From NCBI GenBank assembly GCA_022393335.1, contig JAJEKB010018249.1, forward strand, positions 1-64,000: DNA of 64,000 nucleotides, given 5' to 3'. The position numbers were made by a program, and so were the translations under genes. This stretch comes from Macrotrachela quadricornifera. Lineage: Eukaryota; Rotifera; Eurotatoria; Philodinida; Philodinidae. The first letter of the stretch is position 1. Each line of letters starts with the position of its first letter. Positions 44,021 through 57,600 of this stretch are shown in pieces. The notes below the pieces were generated by a model. The model saw only the letters and a program-made list of their open reading frames with translations. It searched no databases and had not been told where the DNA came from.

Positions 44021-46402
44021 TGATACTAAAGTTAAATCTAAGCTTATTGATAAATTTTGAATTAATAATTTTTAAGAGTGTGTCCATAAAACCATCAAGA
44101 AATCGAAACACTCGATAAAATTTTTATTTTTATTTTGCTCAATACCATTTAAAACTTGTAAATCCAAGTTTTTTAAAGCATTGGGTCAAGCTAGTGAAAG
44201 ATTAGCCCAATTTTACAGTTGAGATCTCAGAAGCATAACTGGAAAATACTCGAAAAAATTATTGTTATAAATGTGGATTTCTTAAGATAAGAAAAAATTA
44301 ACGAAATGTTTACAAATGTACCGTTTTGTAGAATACGATCTAAAAGAAGTGTTGAAGTATAGGAGTATAAATTTTGTACTCATCTCTCCCGTCCCTTCTC
44401 CACAGGCTGTGACAGACGCCTTAGCAACGCCTCCCCCCTCACACCCCCAAGTACAGACTCATAGATATCTTGGTAACGCTTCGTCTCCTCCACTCGATCC
44501 TCCCATTGCAGATAATGATAGGTAAATTCCCTCATAATAAAAGATTCCGAATCTTCCATTATATTTAAGCGGTCAAAGTTTTTAGGAGGTCTTCTAATAG
44601 GATTTCACGGCAAGTATTTTCAAAAACTAGGTGAAATTTACAAAAACAATGATTGCCACTTTATACTACCTATTAATAATACTCAGTGCTTATGCAGACA
44701 TCTTTTGATGAGAAGGATTGATTTTCTTCAGAGAAAATTAAACAATAAGAACACATCATTTTTCGTTGTGCATAAATTTTCTTGTTTCAGTCCCCGGTAG
44801 GAAATTTTTCATAAGAAGAAACTAGATAAACTTAGTTCTTTCATTCTTCATATTTTTATTTGATGCATGACTCTTCAACAGCTAGCGTTTGCCAGACTCC
44901 TATCAAATCTGTTTACGTTATTTCATAGATTGCATTTTGTGGATATACAAAGCCTATGGAGAATTACTATTATATCGGAAGATGCCTCTCCAAACACAAA
45001 GAATATGCTTTCTGTTTATACTACCATGTTGACAATGATTCTATATTCTTTTGGTTTCTCCTCTTATTATATTTGAATTGCACTCCATAGCTGTTTTCAA
45101 ATTTAAAAGAGATACGAAACAAAATACGAGATAACCATAATAATTACGGTTGCTTTTGTTAGATGTCGGCAACTCTGCCTATTCTATAGAAAACTAGTGC
45201 ACCATTTTATCAGATTAATGAAACCGAGTCTAGGCTTTAGCAGAGTTCGTTCGAAGTTTGGATAACAAATTTCACTCGATCTCACCTAATATGAAAATAT
45301 ATCACAGATTGTTTAAAATATTTTCCCGTGTTTGGGGTAGAACGGGCACAGCTGATAAAATTCATTGGAAAAGATTTGTTGATTCCAAAGTTTTCCGTAG
45401 CGGAACATATCAAATAAAAAATCAAAATTTTATTGAACGTTTCGATTTCTCGATGATGTTATAGGCTCTCTCTTATAATCAAGAATAAACATAATTTATT
45501 TACCGTTAATTAGTTATAGAATGCTTGTTATTATTGTCGACGTGATATAATTAGGCGAAGTCTTAATCTGAAACAGATAAATCAATTGAATGAAACAATA
45601 TTTTCTTTTTGAAAATTCTTATTTAATTTTTTTTTGAGAAAATGGTTTCTTTTACAAGAATAATTAATTCGGAAAATATTTAAGATAATTTTATGTGTAA
45701 TGTTGAACAGTTCAAATTCTATTTGTGAGAAAAAGAAGTTATTAGAGGATTCTTTATTCGATTCTCCTCTAAGTGAAAACTAACACGAAGTGAAGCATCC
45801 AAGAATGCGATAAAAAGACTATCATAAAAGAACAGAACAAACGGAAGAGAAAAAAATGTGTAACACGAACAGAGAGAGAGAGAGACCAAAGCATATGAAG
45901 AGAAATGATGTGAAGTCATTTCTTGTTTTAGAAATGTCGTTTGATCAAAATAAAAGAAGAAAAAAAAACCTGTTAGCATAGCCCTTATGGAACTAAAATA
46001 TGTAACTCATATTTCTTTACATTTTTCATATCAGCTTGTACGAGCGTAACATGATGACGTTTTGGCTACATTTATATAGTTTTCTTAGCAATTAGATGGA
46101 CGGGAAATGTTCGTTCTTTCATTAAACAATGAGTCTCTGCCTTCTTTAAACCTACGCATAATAAGAGCTTGTTTGAATGAATTACTTGGAAATAATGGCT
46201 AAAACGGAGGATGAAACGCGATGACGAAAAAGGAACAAAAACTTAAGGGTGACTTTCTTGTTGTCTAGTTTTCTTTGAATGCGTAGTATATTAAGAGAAA
46301 TATTCTACAGAAGTTTTGTAACCAACAGTCTGATGTACTCAATGAATAAAAAAAATTCTTGAAACAGGCTTCTTGTTTTGATGAGGAATTGATTTTATTA
46401 AG
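44021..46402. other. upstream region of the coiled-coil gene; gene-poor
   Basis: No supported gene. It includes the second copy of the 40.4-kb repeat (44310-44440) and a short GA simple repeat near 45868. The presumed promoter of the coiled-coil gene lies at its left end. Confidence 0.4.
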
Positions 46403-47255
46403 CCCCACCCCCTCCCTCAGAAATGATTTTCCACTTAGAATAGGTCTTTTGAACTGAAATTTTCAGGAATGACTAATCATGGTAAGATACGTTTTTGATA
46501 AAAAGTTCAGTCCGATTGGCCGTACTAGATTGGAGTTTCAGCTGCATCATAGGTCATTTTTGGGCTTCAGAAAAATCGACATCACTCCGTCGTAATACAA
46601 GGTACGAGGGTCAGAGTTGTCTCAAATTAAAGCTAGTGTCAGTATGCAACTTTTCATCTGACAGAATTTTTAAATTGTGTCTTATTGATTTTTTATTGAT
46701 GTTTTGGTGCGCATGCCTTAAAATAAGCATAAAAAACGCTAATCCGACGACAGTGAAACCAACTTTTCTCAGCCCAGGAGACGACTTTTAAAAAACTGGT
46801 CGATGAAAAGTTTACTCTGGTCGAGACCTTTAAAACAAAAAAAAAATATTGGGTATAGCTCAAGATATGAAGGAGTGATTCCAATTTTCCTGATTAAAAA
46901 CTACGTTTTGAGAAAAACGCAATAGAAGTTTTAGAAATGAATTTTTACGGCCAAATTCCAAAAAAACATGTTTACATGAGGTATTTGCAATATATCTCGA
47001 TGGACTTTTTTAAAGCGAGTAACAGGCGAATAAGCTAATGCTATCTATCATACCTAATATATAAAAATGTTATATGCAACGCGGTTATATGGAACAATAC
47101 GCAGTTTTTCAAAAACTTAAAATAATAAAAATTTCTAGGAAAACAGGGTAGTAGGACGGAATCTTTTTACGATAAGTCTTTTGAAATCTAGCCATCTTTC
47201 AAAAAACCATACATATTCTGAAAGAAAAATTTCGGCGCATCTTCCTATACTAAAA
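46403..47255 (+). repeat. 850-bp dispersed repeat, copy B
   Basis: Same-orientation partner of 26738-27590. It starts at a C-rich run (CCCCACCCCCTCCC) and ends near TACTAAAAAG. Both copies begin with a C-rich run and end just after CATCTTC-TATACT, so these are probably true element ends. Confidence 0.8.
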
Positions 47256-47307
47256 AGTCAATATAGATTTATTTTCGAAAAAAGCCATTTTTCTAAGGGG
47301 GAAGCCC

Positions 47308-47640
47308 TTAATCTATATATATAAAGAAGAATTTTTGTCTGTCTGTTTGTTTGTCTGTCTGTCTGTTTGCCTGTCTGTCTGTTTGTCTGTCTGTCTGTTT
47401 GCCTGTCTGTCTGTCTGTCTGTCTGTTTGTTTGTCTGTTTGTCTGTCTGTTCGCTATGCATTCAGTCCCTGTAAAAGCTATGACCACCAAACTTTCCATG
47501 GTGCAACCCAAGACCCCGAGGAAGGTCATATCGGAGTCACCCACCGAGGGTGTGAGTTTGGGTGTGGGGTGTGGATGGCATCTCACCCAGATAGTATTGT
47601 CTTAACTAACACTACCAAACTTTCCACGGTGGTTTTCTGA
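47308..47640 (+). repeat. TGTC microsatellite with a conserved-looking flank
   Basis: CTATATATATAAAGAAGAAT leads into about 110 bp of TGTC/TGTT tetranucleotides (about 47335-47450), then a non-repetitive tail containing ACCACCAAACTTTCCATGG and later ACTACCAAACTTTCCACGG, an internal direct repeat. A TATATATATAAA start followed by a TGTCTG tract is a pattern I associate with some Helitron-like and related interspersed repeats of invertebrates (weak recollection). The long frames across it are tetranucleotide translations and not genes. Confidence 0.55.
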
Positions 47641-47893
47641 GTCCAGCGATGGTTTTATAGAGTGCTGTTACCATTAATAGGAGTAGTATGATAGTGTTTG
47701 GGTGAAATTTCACCCAAATTATATGACAATGAAATTTGCATGAGTTTTTCAGAAATTTAGCGAATTCGGTAGGGTTCTTAAATTAATCATTTTGTATCGA
47801 TGGTTCTTTGGTTTAAATATGTAATTGGAATGCTTCTAATAGGTTATAAGAGAAAAAAAATGTATACAAGTGTTTCCTTCATTGATAACTATC

Positions 47894-48347
47894 AAGGGAG
47901 CATATTTGAGTGTACTCACGGAGATCGAGTTTAAAAGTGTTCTACCGTGTAGTGACCATGTTGAATATCTCGAATATTAACGTCTTAGTTGCCCGTTCTT
48001 TGGTTCAGAAAATAGCACTATTTAACATATCCACCATAAGCTGAATTCATTAATTCGTTTTTCGAAAATTTGAAAAAAACATCAATTTTTTTGAACAATA
48101 AAGGCTGGATAAAAAGGAACCTTTATTCATTTTATGTATCCATTTCGCTGAAAAAATGATGTTTATTTCAAATTTTCGAAAAACGAATTAATGAATTCAG
48201 CTTATGGTGGATATGTTAAATAGTGCTATTTTCTGAACCAAAGAACGGGCAACTAAGACGTTAATATTTGAGATATTCAACATGGTCACTACACGGTAGA
48301 ACACTTTTAAACTCGATCTCCGTGAGTACACTCAAATATGTTCCCTT
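47894..48347. mobile_element. foldback element, 454 bp
   Basis: Arms of about 195 bp are nearly perfect inverted copies. AAGGGAGCATATTTGAGTG at 47894 mirrors CACTCAAATATGTTCCCTT ending at 48347, and the arms continue through GAGATCGAGTTTAAAAGTG and GTCTTAGTTGCCCGTTC to TCGTTTTTCGAAAATTTGAA. The loop is about 65 bp. There is no coding sequence. The target duplication is unclear. Confidence 0.85.
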
Positions 48348-50093
48348 GTTAGCTAGGAAATATTGCAAGACTAAGTGATACAAAACACTTCTAACAGCCT
48401 CTGATACTTTTTAAAACGGAATTGCTCACTTATTCCAGGTATTTATCTTTAACTATACAGGACAAGCGGAGAGTGAGAGTGAGATGGAATTCCAGAATCG
48501 GATGAAATTCCTAGCAATTCCGGAATTTGAAGGAAGTAGTTGTTGTCGAACAAGCTGAGTTACTTCGATGATGATGTTAGAATTCCGGAATCGAGTGGAA
48601 CTGATTTCGGGGCTGAATTGATTTCAGCAATGTGCAACATTGCGGAGTAGGATGTCTTCTCTAAAATTTAAACAAGAAGGCATAGTGATAACTACTCGCC
48701 TATCAAAATGTAAGTGAAAGGCTGAAACTTAGTGTCGTACTCAGCAACTTGAGTCTAGTGTGACCTATAGGAGGCCGGTTTTGAAAATTTTTCAATAAAT
48801 TTTCCAAAAATGACTCATTATATGCTATTTTGATCCTTTGATTAATCAGTATAACACAAGAGTCACTCATAGCAATTTAATCAGTCTTACACATATCCGT
48901 ACTATGGACAGATCTCAATGAATTGGTCTTAGCCAGGAACTCAGTCAAATAGCACTTTTTCGACTTGTTTCTTTCTGTGGTGTAGACGGATCTGCAATAA
49001 CAAAGTTGTCACGAGGTCATTTCTCTACCATCACCCTCAAGTACATGAAGTAGGTCATTACTTCAACCTACTGAATTTGTAAACGCTTGTTGACACTACA
49101 TGAATAAAACTAAGTTTTCAAAAACTTGTCTCGGTAGATATGTCCAAATAAAAACTTTATTTGTAAACTATCAAATATTTGAATGATTTTCTACTCACTC
49201 GTATCTATTTTTTGCTAGATTTTAAGACAATATGAAATAAATATCTAAAAATTGTTGTTTTTTAATGAATCGAATTGCCAGAAAAATAAAATGAATTACC
49301 TGTACTAAGTGAAACTCGGTTTAGTGTCTTGTTTTCAACTAAGAATACGTTTTTCATAATATTCTTACTTCATTTCGTCATATAAAATAAAAGCAATAAT
49401 ATTATAACGACACTCGAAAAAATAGGTGGTTTTTTCCATCGTTTGTGCACGTTTTCTTTTTCTTTCTTTTTTTCTTTCTTTGACGTATAAAAGAAAAAGA
49501 AATAGATAATATTGCATGAATAATGGTCGATGAATGCAACCGTCTTATCAAACGAACAATATTTGTTTTAAGGTTATATGAATTGTATGTATAGTATAAC
49601 GTCTTTTTAAGAAAGTTGAAAATAATTTTTCATTTTACTTGTGTGCGGTTATTTCATAAACAAAATTATTATCGGATATCTATAACAATATGATTCAAAT
49701 AGTGCGAAAGCTGCATGAAATATCATAATATCAAAACAAAACTCGAACCTAAAACTCCTTATTATCAATAACTTGTTTTAGTATTCGCTATATATCAATC
49801 TCTACATCAAATTCTTCTTTAACAAAAACATACATGTATTTCTCATTACATACCATTTAACACATTAGGCACGATCAGGGTTATCAATGTATCTCATTTT
49901 ATTGTAACAAGAAATTCAATGGAAAAACAGTTTTCATTCTTTTTCTTAGTCGGAAGTCATACATAATGTGTCATCTGTTCTATCTCTGTTATTATTTAAT
50001 GCTTTATTGCAGAGTGCAATGTTTTTCATTAAGACAATCAAAATAAAAAAATTCTCATAATCATAACAGAAATTTTTTTTATTTTCTTTGCAG
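48348..50093. other. gene-poor stretch
   Basis: No supported gene. Bases 48480-48660 are rich in GGAATTCC-like words shared with 36.1 kb and 40.0 kb. A pyrimidine tract lies at 49450-49485. Confidence 0.4.
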
Positions 50094-50375
50094 TTATGAC
50101 TCCAAAGAACTTAAGCATCTCCTCATTGTTGACTGGCTTCCATTGACAAATTGTTGATTATACCATGGGCTTTGCAAGTATTACTACGCATATCGATCGC
50201 TTTCATTAATCATAAGACCAATTTGTTCGTTGTTGATGAAATACCAATAACAATCGATAGGATCAATTGTTTTATGTTTCGAAATAGAAATTACTTCTTC
50301 GATGAGTCTATAATCTTCGAAGAACTCTGCATTCGAATCTGATTCAGTTTCATTTGAACATACCCATATTATCAT
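50094..50375 (-). pseudogene. piggyBac transposase N-terminal relic
   Basis: The minus-strand frame reads IDPIDCYWYFINNEQIGLMI and NESDRYA before a stop. A shifted frame continues with WKPVNNEEMLKFFGVIT. The F..F...E.I..M..E..RYA block followed by W.PV..EEM..FFGV is the start of the piggyBac (DDE_Tnp_1_7) domain. Nothing downstream continues the domain. This is a third, independent piggyBac relic, carrying at least one stop and one frameshift. Confidence 0.65.
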
Positions 50376-51686
50376 TCAAATGCAATAGTGTGGTTCTATG
50401 AGTAGTGACGGAGGTAGAATAGAGTTAATGATAACTGACTCTCCTCTAGAACATGTAACCTTCATTCAGACCGTCAGGTTTTCTTCAATGAAGAACTTCA
50501 AGGCATATGTTATATGTTCATATTTTCAAACGCGTACTCATCTTGAATTTTAAGGCGCGTCTAGCTCACAACCGGGAACCGCGATTGTCATTGTAAAACG
50601 CCTAAGAAAAAAGACGTAAAAGTGCTCACTTTTTCACATGCAAAAAAGAATCTAAGGTTTCTATGATGAACAATTTCAAATCTGTGTTTCTAGCTTATCA
50701 TCGAGAACCCCAAATGTCATTAAAATACATGTCTTCTTTATTGTTAACACAGCTCATATTGTATTTGATTTCGACCTAAATCTAAATAAAAAAAAAATAT
50801 TATATTATTTTTATAACTTAGATTATTACACACTTTGAGTATTGTACATCATTTTGGATATAAATGTAAAGAAATATATATAAGTAGAATTGAGTGGCAT
50901 AGAGTCCGAGTTATTCATATCTAACTCAATCCATTTTTCTCATTCATTAAAACTTTCAAATAATTTATTCTCATGCAAATCGTTGTAAATAAACATTTTA
51001 CATGTTCATTTCTTCAATATTGTAAATCTGATCCCCATGTATAACAATCTAGATCACATTCTATGTGACTACATTGTCAAAATTGACAAAAAATTGATCA
51101 TCCAAAATTCGCTTGTTAAAGGGTTAATAGTGCTATTGGATCAATTATGCTTACATTAATGAAGTAATGAGTAGATTATTTCTATTGAATATATAATGAT
51201 TATTTATTCGCTTGAAAATGAGTCACAATTCGAAGAATTAATTATTTTTTTCGTAAAATTCTCTTTCTTATTTGCATACAGTAGTAAGTCTTCTATTTTT
51301 TTATGTTGAATTAAATACATATGTTACCTATAAAGTTTTAAGGTAATAAGTATAGAGGAACATCAAATGATTGGCCAGATTCCAAATTATCAGCAAAAAA
51401 CAGTTCATTTTCCTGCCTAATTGTCCCGAGCAAGGATTCAAAAAACAAGTGTTATTCTTTCTAAATTGTTGTGAAAGGAAATTATCATAAAGTTTTTTTC
51501 TTACGAAGAAAAATTTTTTACTCAAAAAAGAAAGGTATATATGCAATTTTTATTATATTCTATCAAGCAAATATAAGAAGTTTTATTAACTCTGAATTTC
51601 TATAGTTTTATTAATAACTTTATCTTAAATAACAACAATATCATTAGTTGACTAGTGTGAAAAGATTAAATATGAATTTGTTAGTC
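50376..51686. other. 3' flank of the ABC transporter gene
   Basis: A+T-rich, no supported gene. The transporter's 3' untranslated region and polyadenylation signal should lie near 51.3-51.69 kb. Confidence 0.4.
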
Positions 51687-54600
51687 TTAGACATGTTTTT
51701 GATTGGCTGCTCGTTGAAGTTGATAATAAAGACCTCTTTTTTGTAAAAGTTCTTCATGTTGACCTTGTTCTCGTACTCGACCGTGCTCAACTACGACAAT
51801 CTTTTCACTATTCTGTATTGTTGTTAATCGATGAGCAATTGTTAAACATGTTCGATTCGCTCGAAACTTATCGAGAGCTTCTTGTACAATCTTGATTATT
51901 CAAAAATAGAGAAGAAAATTAACACATACATTTACAAAAAAACTGGATATCTTACCTTTTCAGATTTATTATCAAGTGCAGAAGTCGCTTCATCAAGTAG
52001 AAGAATTTTTGGTTTTCGTAATAATGATCGTGCAATGGCTATTCTTTGTTTTTGACCACCAGCAAGCCTACTACTTCTAACATTGCCACAACTTGTTTCA
52101 TAACCCTAAAATTATTAATAAAAAAGAAAACCAAATGAAATATATATTTCAAATAAAAAATATTTACTTGTGGAAATACTAAAATCTCATCATGTATATT
52201 AGCTTGTTTAGCAGCTTCTTGAATTTCTTCCATTGATACTTCTCGATCATTGATTCCATATGCAATATTTTCACGTATAGTACGATCAAATAATATGGGT
52301 TCTTGTTGAACATAACCAATTATTGAACGAAGCCAATTTATATTTAATGTTCGTATATCTTGACCATCCAAATATATATGACCATTAGTGCTCTCATAGA
52401 AACGAAGTAATAGAGAAATCGTTGTACTTTTACTAAATAGAAACGAATAATTAGACACATGATTTTCTACTAATTATCTATCATATTTCTTACCCACAAC
52501 CTGATGGACCGATTAATGCTGTTGTTTGTTCTAGCAAACAATTAAGATTAAATTTATTAAGTACAGGTCGTTGTGCTCGAGTTGGATAAGCAAAATCAAC
52601 ATCACGAAACTCGATATTCTTATTAATATTATTCTAGATACATCGAATCATAAAAAGAAAATATAAGTAACTTTATCAAAAAATATTTCTATTTACATAC
52701 TAATTTTAAACCTTCTTCATTATAAGGATCAATCTTTGATTTTTGTTTACACAATGTCATAATACGTTGTGCTGCTTTTTTTGCTGAATTATAATCTGGC
52801 ATTGATGATGTACTTCTACCAATAGACATTGAAGCAAAATTAATAACAATAAATACACGAAAAACATCAGCAAAATTCATTTGACCACTTTCAACAAGAC
52901 TTGCACCATAACTGAATGCTGTAACATGAATAAAATATAAAAATGAATTTCCAATAGCTTTGCCTAATGCTTGTATTTGAATTTTACACATTCGTCTTCT
53001 AAAATACAAATTATACAAATCGTTTACCTTATTTTTATTTCTCTATTGATTCCACTTACTTGAAATCATTATTAAATGCCTCTTCATATTTTTCGATAAA
53101 AAATTTTTCCTGATTAAGAGTAACAACTATACGTATATCTTGAATAGCTTCTGTTGAAAACTATATATATTTATAAATGACAAGATCGTTTTCGTATCAT
53201 TTGAAATGTTGTGAGAAAAGAGAAACTTACTCTTCCAGCTTCTTCGGCAAACGATTTCACTGTTTTCGTTTGACCTGCTTTCGATTGTGTTCGTCCTTGT
53301 AAATAACCCGATAGAATCAATAGAGGAGTGAAACATAGAATTACTAATGTTAATTTCCAACCAGCCATAAATCCAATTATAAGTGTTAAAATAACAGCAC
53401 CAATTGATGAAAAAAGTACAATTAATAGTCCAATTAAATTCTTAAGAAAATAGAAAATCGATTTTTACAAAAGAAGTTATATACAGGGTGACCGAAAGTC
53501 ACTTTATACAAATAAAAGTATATCTCTATTATGGGTCGAGTAAACCAGCTGACTATTTTTTAACCGTTAATATACATATGTTCACATTTTATATCTGTAG
53601 GCACAAAGTTAGAGAGAACCTATGTTAAGTACCACTATTGATCTTAATAACGGATCTTACTTTTTCACATAGAAGAAGAAAATAATGTATTATGAAGCAG
53701 TGTCGGTTTATTAAGATAAAATATATAACCGATCAAATGAACTTTTAACTATTAAATGACATTTATTCGTATATCTCCTCTGTCCTATTTTTCTCTTTTG
53801 AACCATTCATAGAGAAGGTACAGATAAAAATGGCATTCCTTGACTCTGCTTTGTTCGAAAACTTTGTTTTCGACTGATTTCTTTCTTCTTAATGTTCCTA
53901 GTAGATGATCCACATTAGTATCACGTTCTCCTATTCTAACACCTTGTGACTTCTCCTGTTATGGAAGATAATCACGTGTCTGCTCACAAAATTCTCATCA
54001 TACAAAATCATCTAAAATCTTTAATTAAAGACTCATTTATATCATTCAATAATAAAACTTTCAGACTATTGTGTAGATTTTTAATTTACCCTGAGAGCAG
54101 TTGTATCATGTGAGAGTCGTGTAACTAAAGATCCGATACTGTTGTTTTCTTCATCAAACCAAGCCATTTCACGCCGTAAAATAGCTTCAAATGTTCTCAG
54201 ACGCATTCTTAACGTTAAAGCTTCACCTGCTTTAGTAAATGTTATTGTACTAATAAATTGCAATATACCAGCAAATACATAAATACCAAGAATACCCAAT
54301 GAGAAATTTTGTGTATCTAATGATTGATTTTCGAGATTTGGAATTGCTAAAAGACCATATATTATTGAATAGAGAAGAGCTACGGCGGGTTCAACGCCAC
54401 CATAAAGAAGAGCACATATAGAACCTATAATTAAGTAAAACTTCTCCGGTGAATTCAGCTTGAGTAGTTTGATAACAAATGGCCTATGAGAACAAGGCCA
54501 GAATCGTTTCTTATTGTTATTTTCTTTTTCATCTTCATTTGATTCAGTCTCTTGAAGTTCCGAAGACATTTGTCGTAATGTTGCCACTAAAATAATAATT

Positions 54601-57600
54601 TTCGGTTGATCATTGTTTTTTGTCTCAGAAATGGCCATTTCAAAATAAAAGACTGGTGAGTAGAGTATCGGCAATTCGAATTTCAAGTAAATTTTGTTTT
54701 CGTGTTTTTTTACAGCATCTGGTAGAATTGTAGCTGCTGGTCGCGAGAATCTACCTTGTAGACTTAGAAAACGCTTCCTTCCGATCGAAAAATACGCAAA
54801 ACACATCCTTTCTCGAAATGTGTAAAATTCTCGTCTTTAGTCTTTTTTCTAGCTTCCACATATTATTTATTTAGATTTAACATCAAAATTGCCTTCACTG
54901 GTCTCATAGGTATTTCAGACAATATTCTATGACTTTCTGATTGAAATAAAGCTTTTAATCCAAAACAAAATACAGATTCGACATCAGCACAAAAAATCAA
55001 GTTAATTTGACAACTTTCACTTTTTAAACTCCTATTCAACAATTGCAGTTCTTCGACGATACCTGAAAAAATGAAAGTTATCAAATTAACTTGAAAGACA
55101 CGTTATTTGACTTGGTTTTTTGTGCTGACTCCGAATCTGTATTTTGTTTTGGATTAAAAGCCTTATTTCAATCCGAAAACCGTAGAACACAGTCTGAAAT
55201 ACACATGAGACAAGTAAAAGCAATTCCTAAGGCTAAAAGGTAGATTTTTATGATCAGCAGCTGAAATTTTATCAAATGATGTAAAGAAAAAACACGAAAA
55301 AAGAAATTTTACTTGAAATTCGAATTGCCGATATCTTATTTCGGAATAACTTCTGATAAGAACATGATAGAAAGCTGCAGTTTTTACCATTGAAAAGAGC
55401 AGATGAGAATGCATCGAATTATAAAATAGAATGACTTTTAACTTAGTCTTTTGAACTCTTATGCAAATAAATAGACAAACCAAGTCATTTTTGATTTATT
55501 TGACTAAATTCACTCTGATTTGTATCATGACTGGCTGTTGTGAGTGATTGATTTTCCCAAGTTAATTCTCACCTTCCATATGATCCTCGAGATAAGCTTG
55601 TATTATCAGTTGTTCAATACTTTCTTTTACATCGAATGATTCAGATGAAACAACATTAGAAACTAGTGACGGTATTCTTGCAACGATATAAGATAAATTT
55701 TTTATGAATATAAAAACTTATTGATACATAATTTAATTCCGCAACTAAAGTATATTCAAGTCGATGATTTGAGACTTGACTTCTATTTAAAAAAATGACT
55801 GACTTGCCCATCTCTACTTGTGGAATAGTTGAACAAAGAAATGCCTTAAAAACGGATCTGAGTTTTCTCGAAAAACATGAAGAAACAGAAATTATTGGCA
55901 AAGTGATCTAGAATTGTCGAATATAATACTCAGAACGTCCAAAGCAGTAAAGCTTTGATTCAAACCTTGTACATAGTTTTGTAACTCGTCAGCTGGCGAT
56001 TCTAATCCACTTATCAGAGTATAAGATTTGTTCTATCATCATAAATCGATGCACTGGATCAGTCTCTTTCCAACGGTAAAAACATACCTATTCACCTTTT
56101 ATTTTGAAAAAGATATTAGTTCAATTCATCGTAGCAGTAGCAGATTTTAGTCATGGTGGATATCTTTGGTATGTTTATTTGTACTCACATGAAGAATTTC
56201 TCGACAATTGTTCATTAACAGTATTCTCGTCTGCTTGATCTAATTGATTAACAGCCAATGCATGATATATTCCATTATCGATCTGCATTAATTCATTATG
56301 TGTACCTTGTTCGACAATACGTCCATTATCGAAAACAAGAATTAAATCAGCATCTCGTATCGTTGAAAGTCGATGTGCAACAATAATCGTCGTTCGATCT
56401 TTACTAGCTTTATCTATTGCTTTTTGTACAATTTTTTCATTACGATTATCTTAAAATATTCTTAAAAAAAAGTGACTCAACAATAGATTATATACAATCT
56501 TACCTAATGCTGATGTGGCTTCATCAAGAAGTAATAGTCTCGGATTGGAAACAATGGCACGAGCAATAGCAATTCTTTGTTTTTCTCCTCCAGATAACAT
56601 ACTTTTCGCTGATGTCTTATATCCTTCAGGCTTTTCGATAATGAACTTATGAGCATTAGCTACCTCAGCAGCTTTAAATATCTCATCCTAATTCAAATAA
56701 ATATAAGACTAGTTTTAACACTTGTTATAATGCTAGTTACTTCTGTTGCATCAGTTTTACCCAATCGAATGTTGTCTTCAATTGAACTTGAGAATAGTAT
56801 AGGTTCTTGTCCAACATAACCAATGTGTGAACGAAGCCATTCAATATTCAATTCTCGAATATCTTGACCATCTAATAATATCTAAACATATTGTAAGAAT
56901 TATTTTCATAAGAATAAATCAGTCAATTTGTAATGAATTTTGTTCTTACTGTGCCAGAATCAGGATCATACAGACGACATATCAATGACAATATGGTGCT
57001 TTCTAAAACATGTGCACATTGTCAAATAAAATTTTATCAATATTTCAGACTGATATGATATAGATTTAGTTTTGTAATAAGGTGCAAAAAAACAATTTTT
57101 CTAAGAAGAACGAAAACTTTTAGCTCATTCCGTATTATGCTTACTTCCACATCCAGAATGTCCAACTAATGCCACTTTTTTACCACTTGGAATTGTAATA
57201 TTCAGATTTCGAATACTCTACAATAATACATAAAGAAAAAATTATATTTTGATATTATTGATAAGGGAACAAACCGGTTGTCCTCGACGAGTAGGATAAG
57301 TGAATGTAACATTTTGCAATGTTATTTCACCTTTGAACGATGATGACTTTTTGCCTTCATTTATTTTGGAAACATCAATTTTTGATTTCTAAGAAAATGA
57401 CAGAATATGTCAAAACACATTCGATTTGAAATAATTTACCTTCGAAATTGTTTCGAAAATTGATGAACCTGAAGCACTAGCATTGGCAAACTTTTCTAAA
57501 CTAGGTACTAATTGATTAAGACACCAAGTTATATTCAAACATGCAATAAAGATCTAAAATAGATATTTCAATCATTATTTCATTTTGCAAGGGGTCATTT

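Noticed and set aside
47258..47640. Long open frames rich in SVCLSVCL or RQTDRQTN repeats
   Set aside because: They are translations of the TGTC tetranucleotide tract in several frames, not genes.
53484..54080. CAGGGTGACCGAAAGTCACTT near the left edge of ABC intron 14, resembling a transposon terminus
   Set aside because: No matching inverted end was found in the intron. A suspected missing ABC exon there was also rejected, because exons 14 and 15 align to the family with at most one residue lost.
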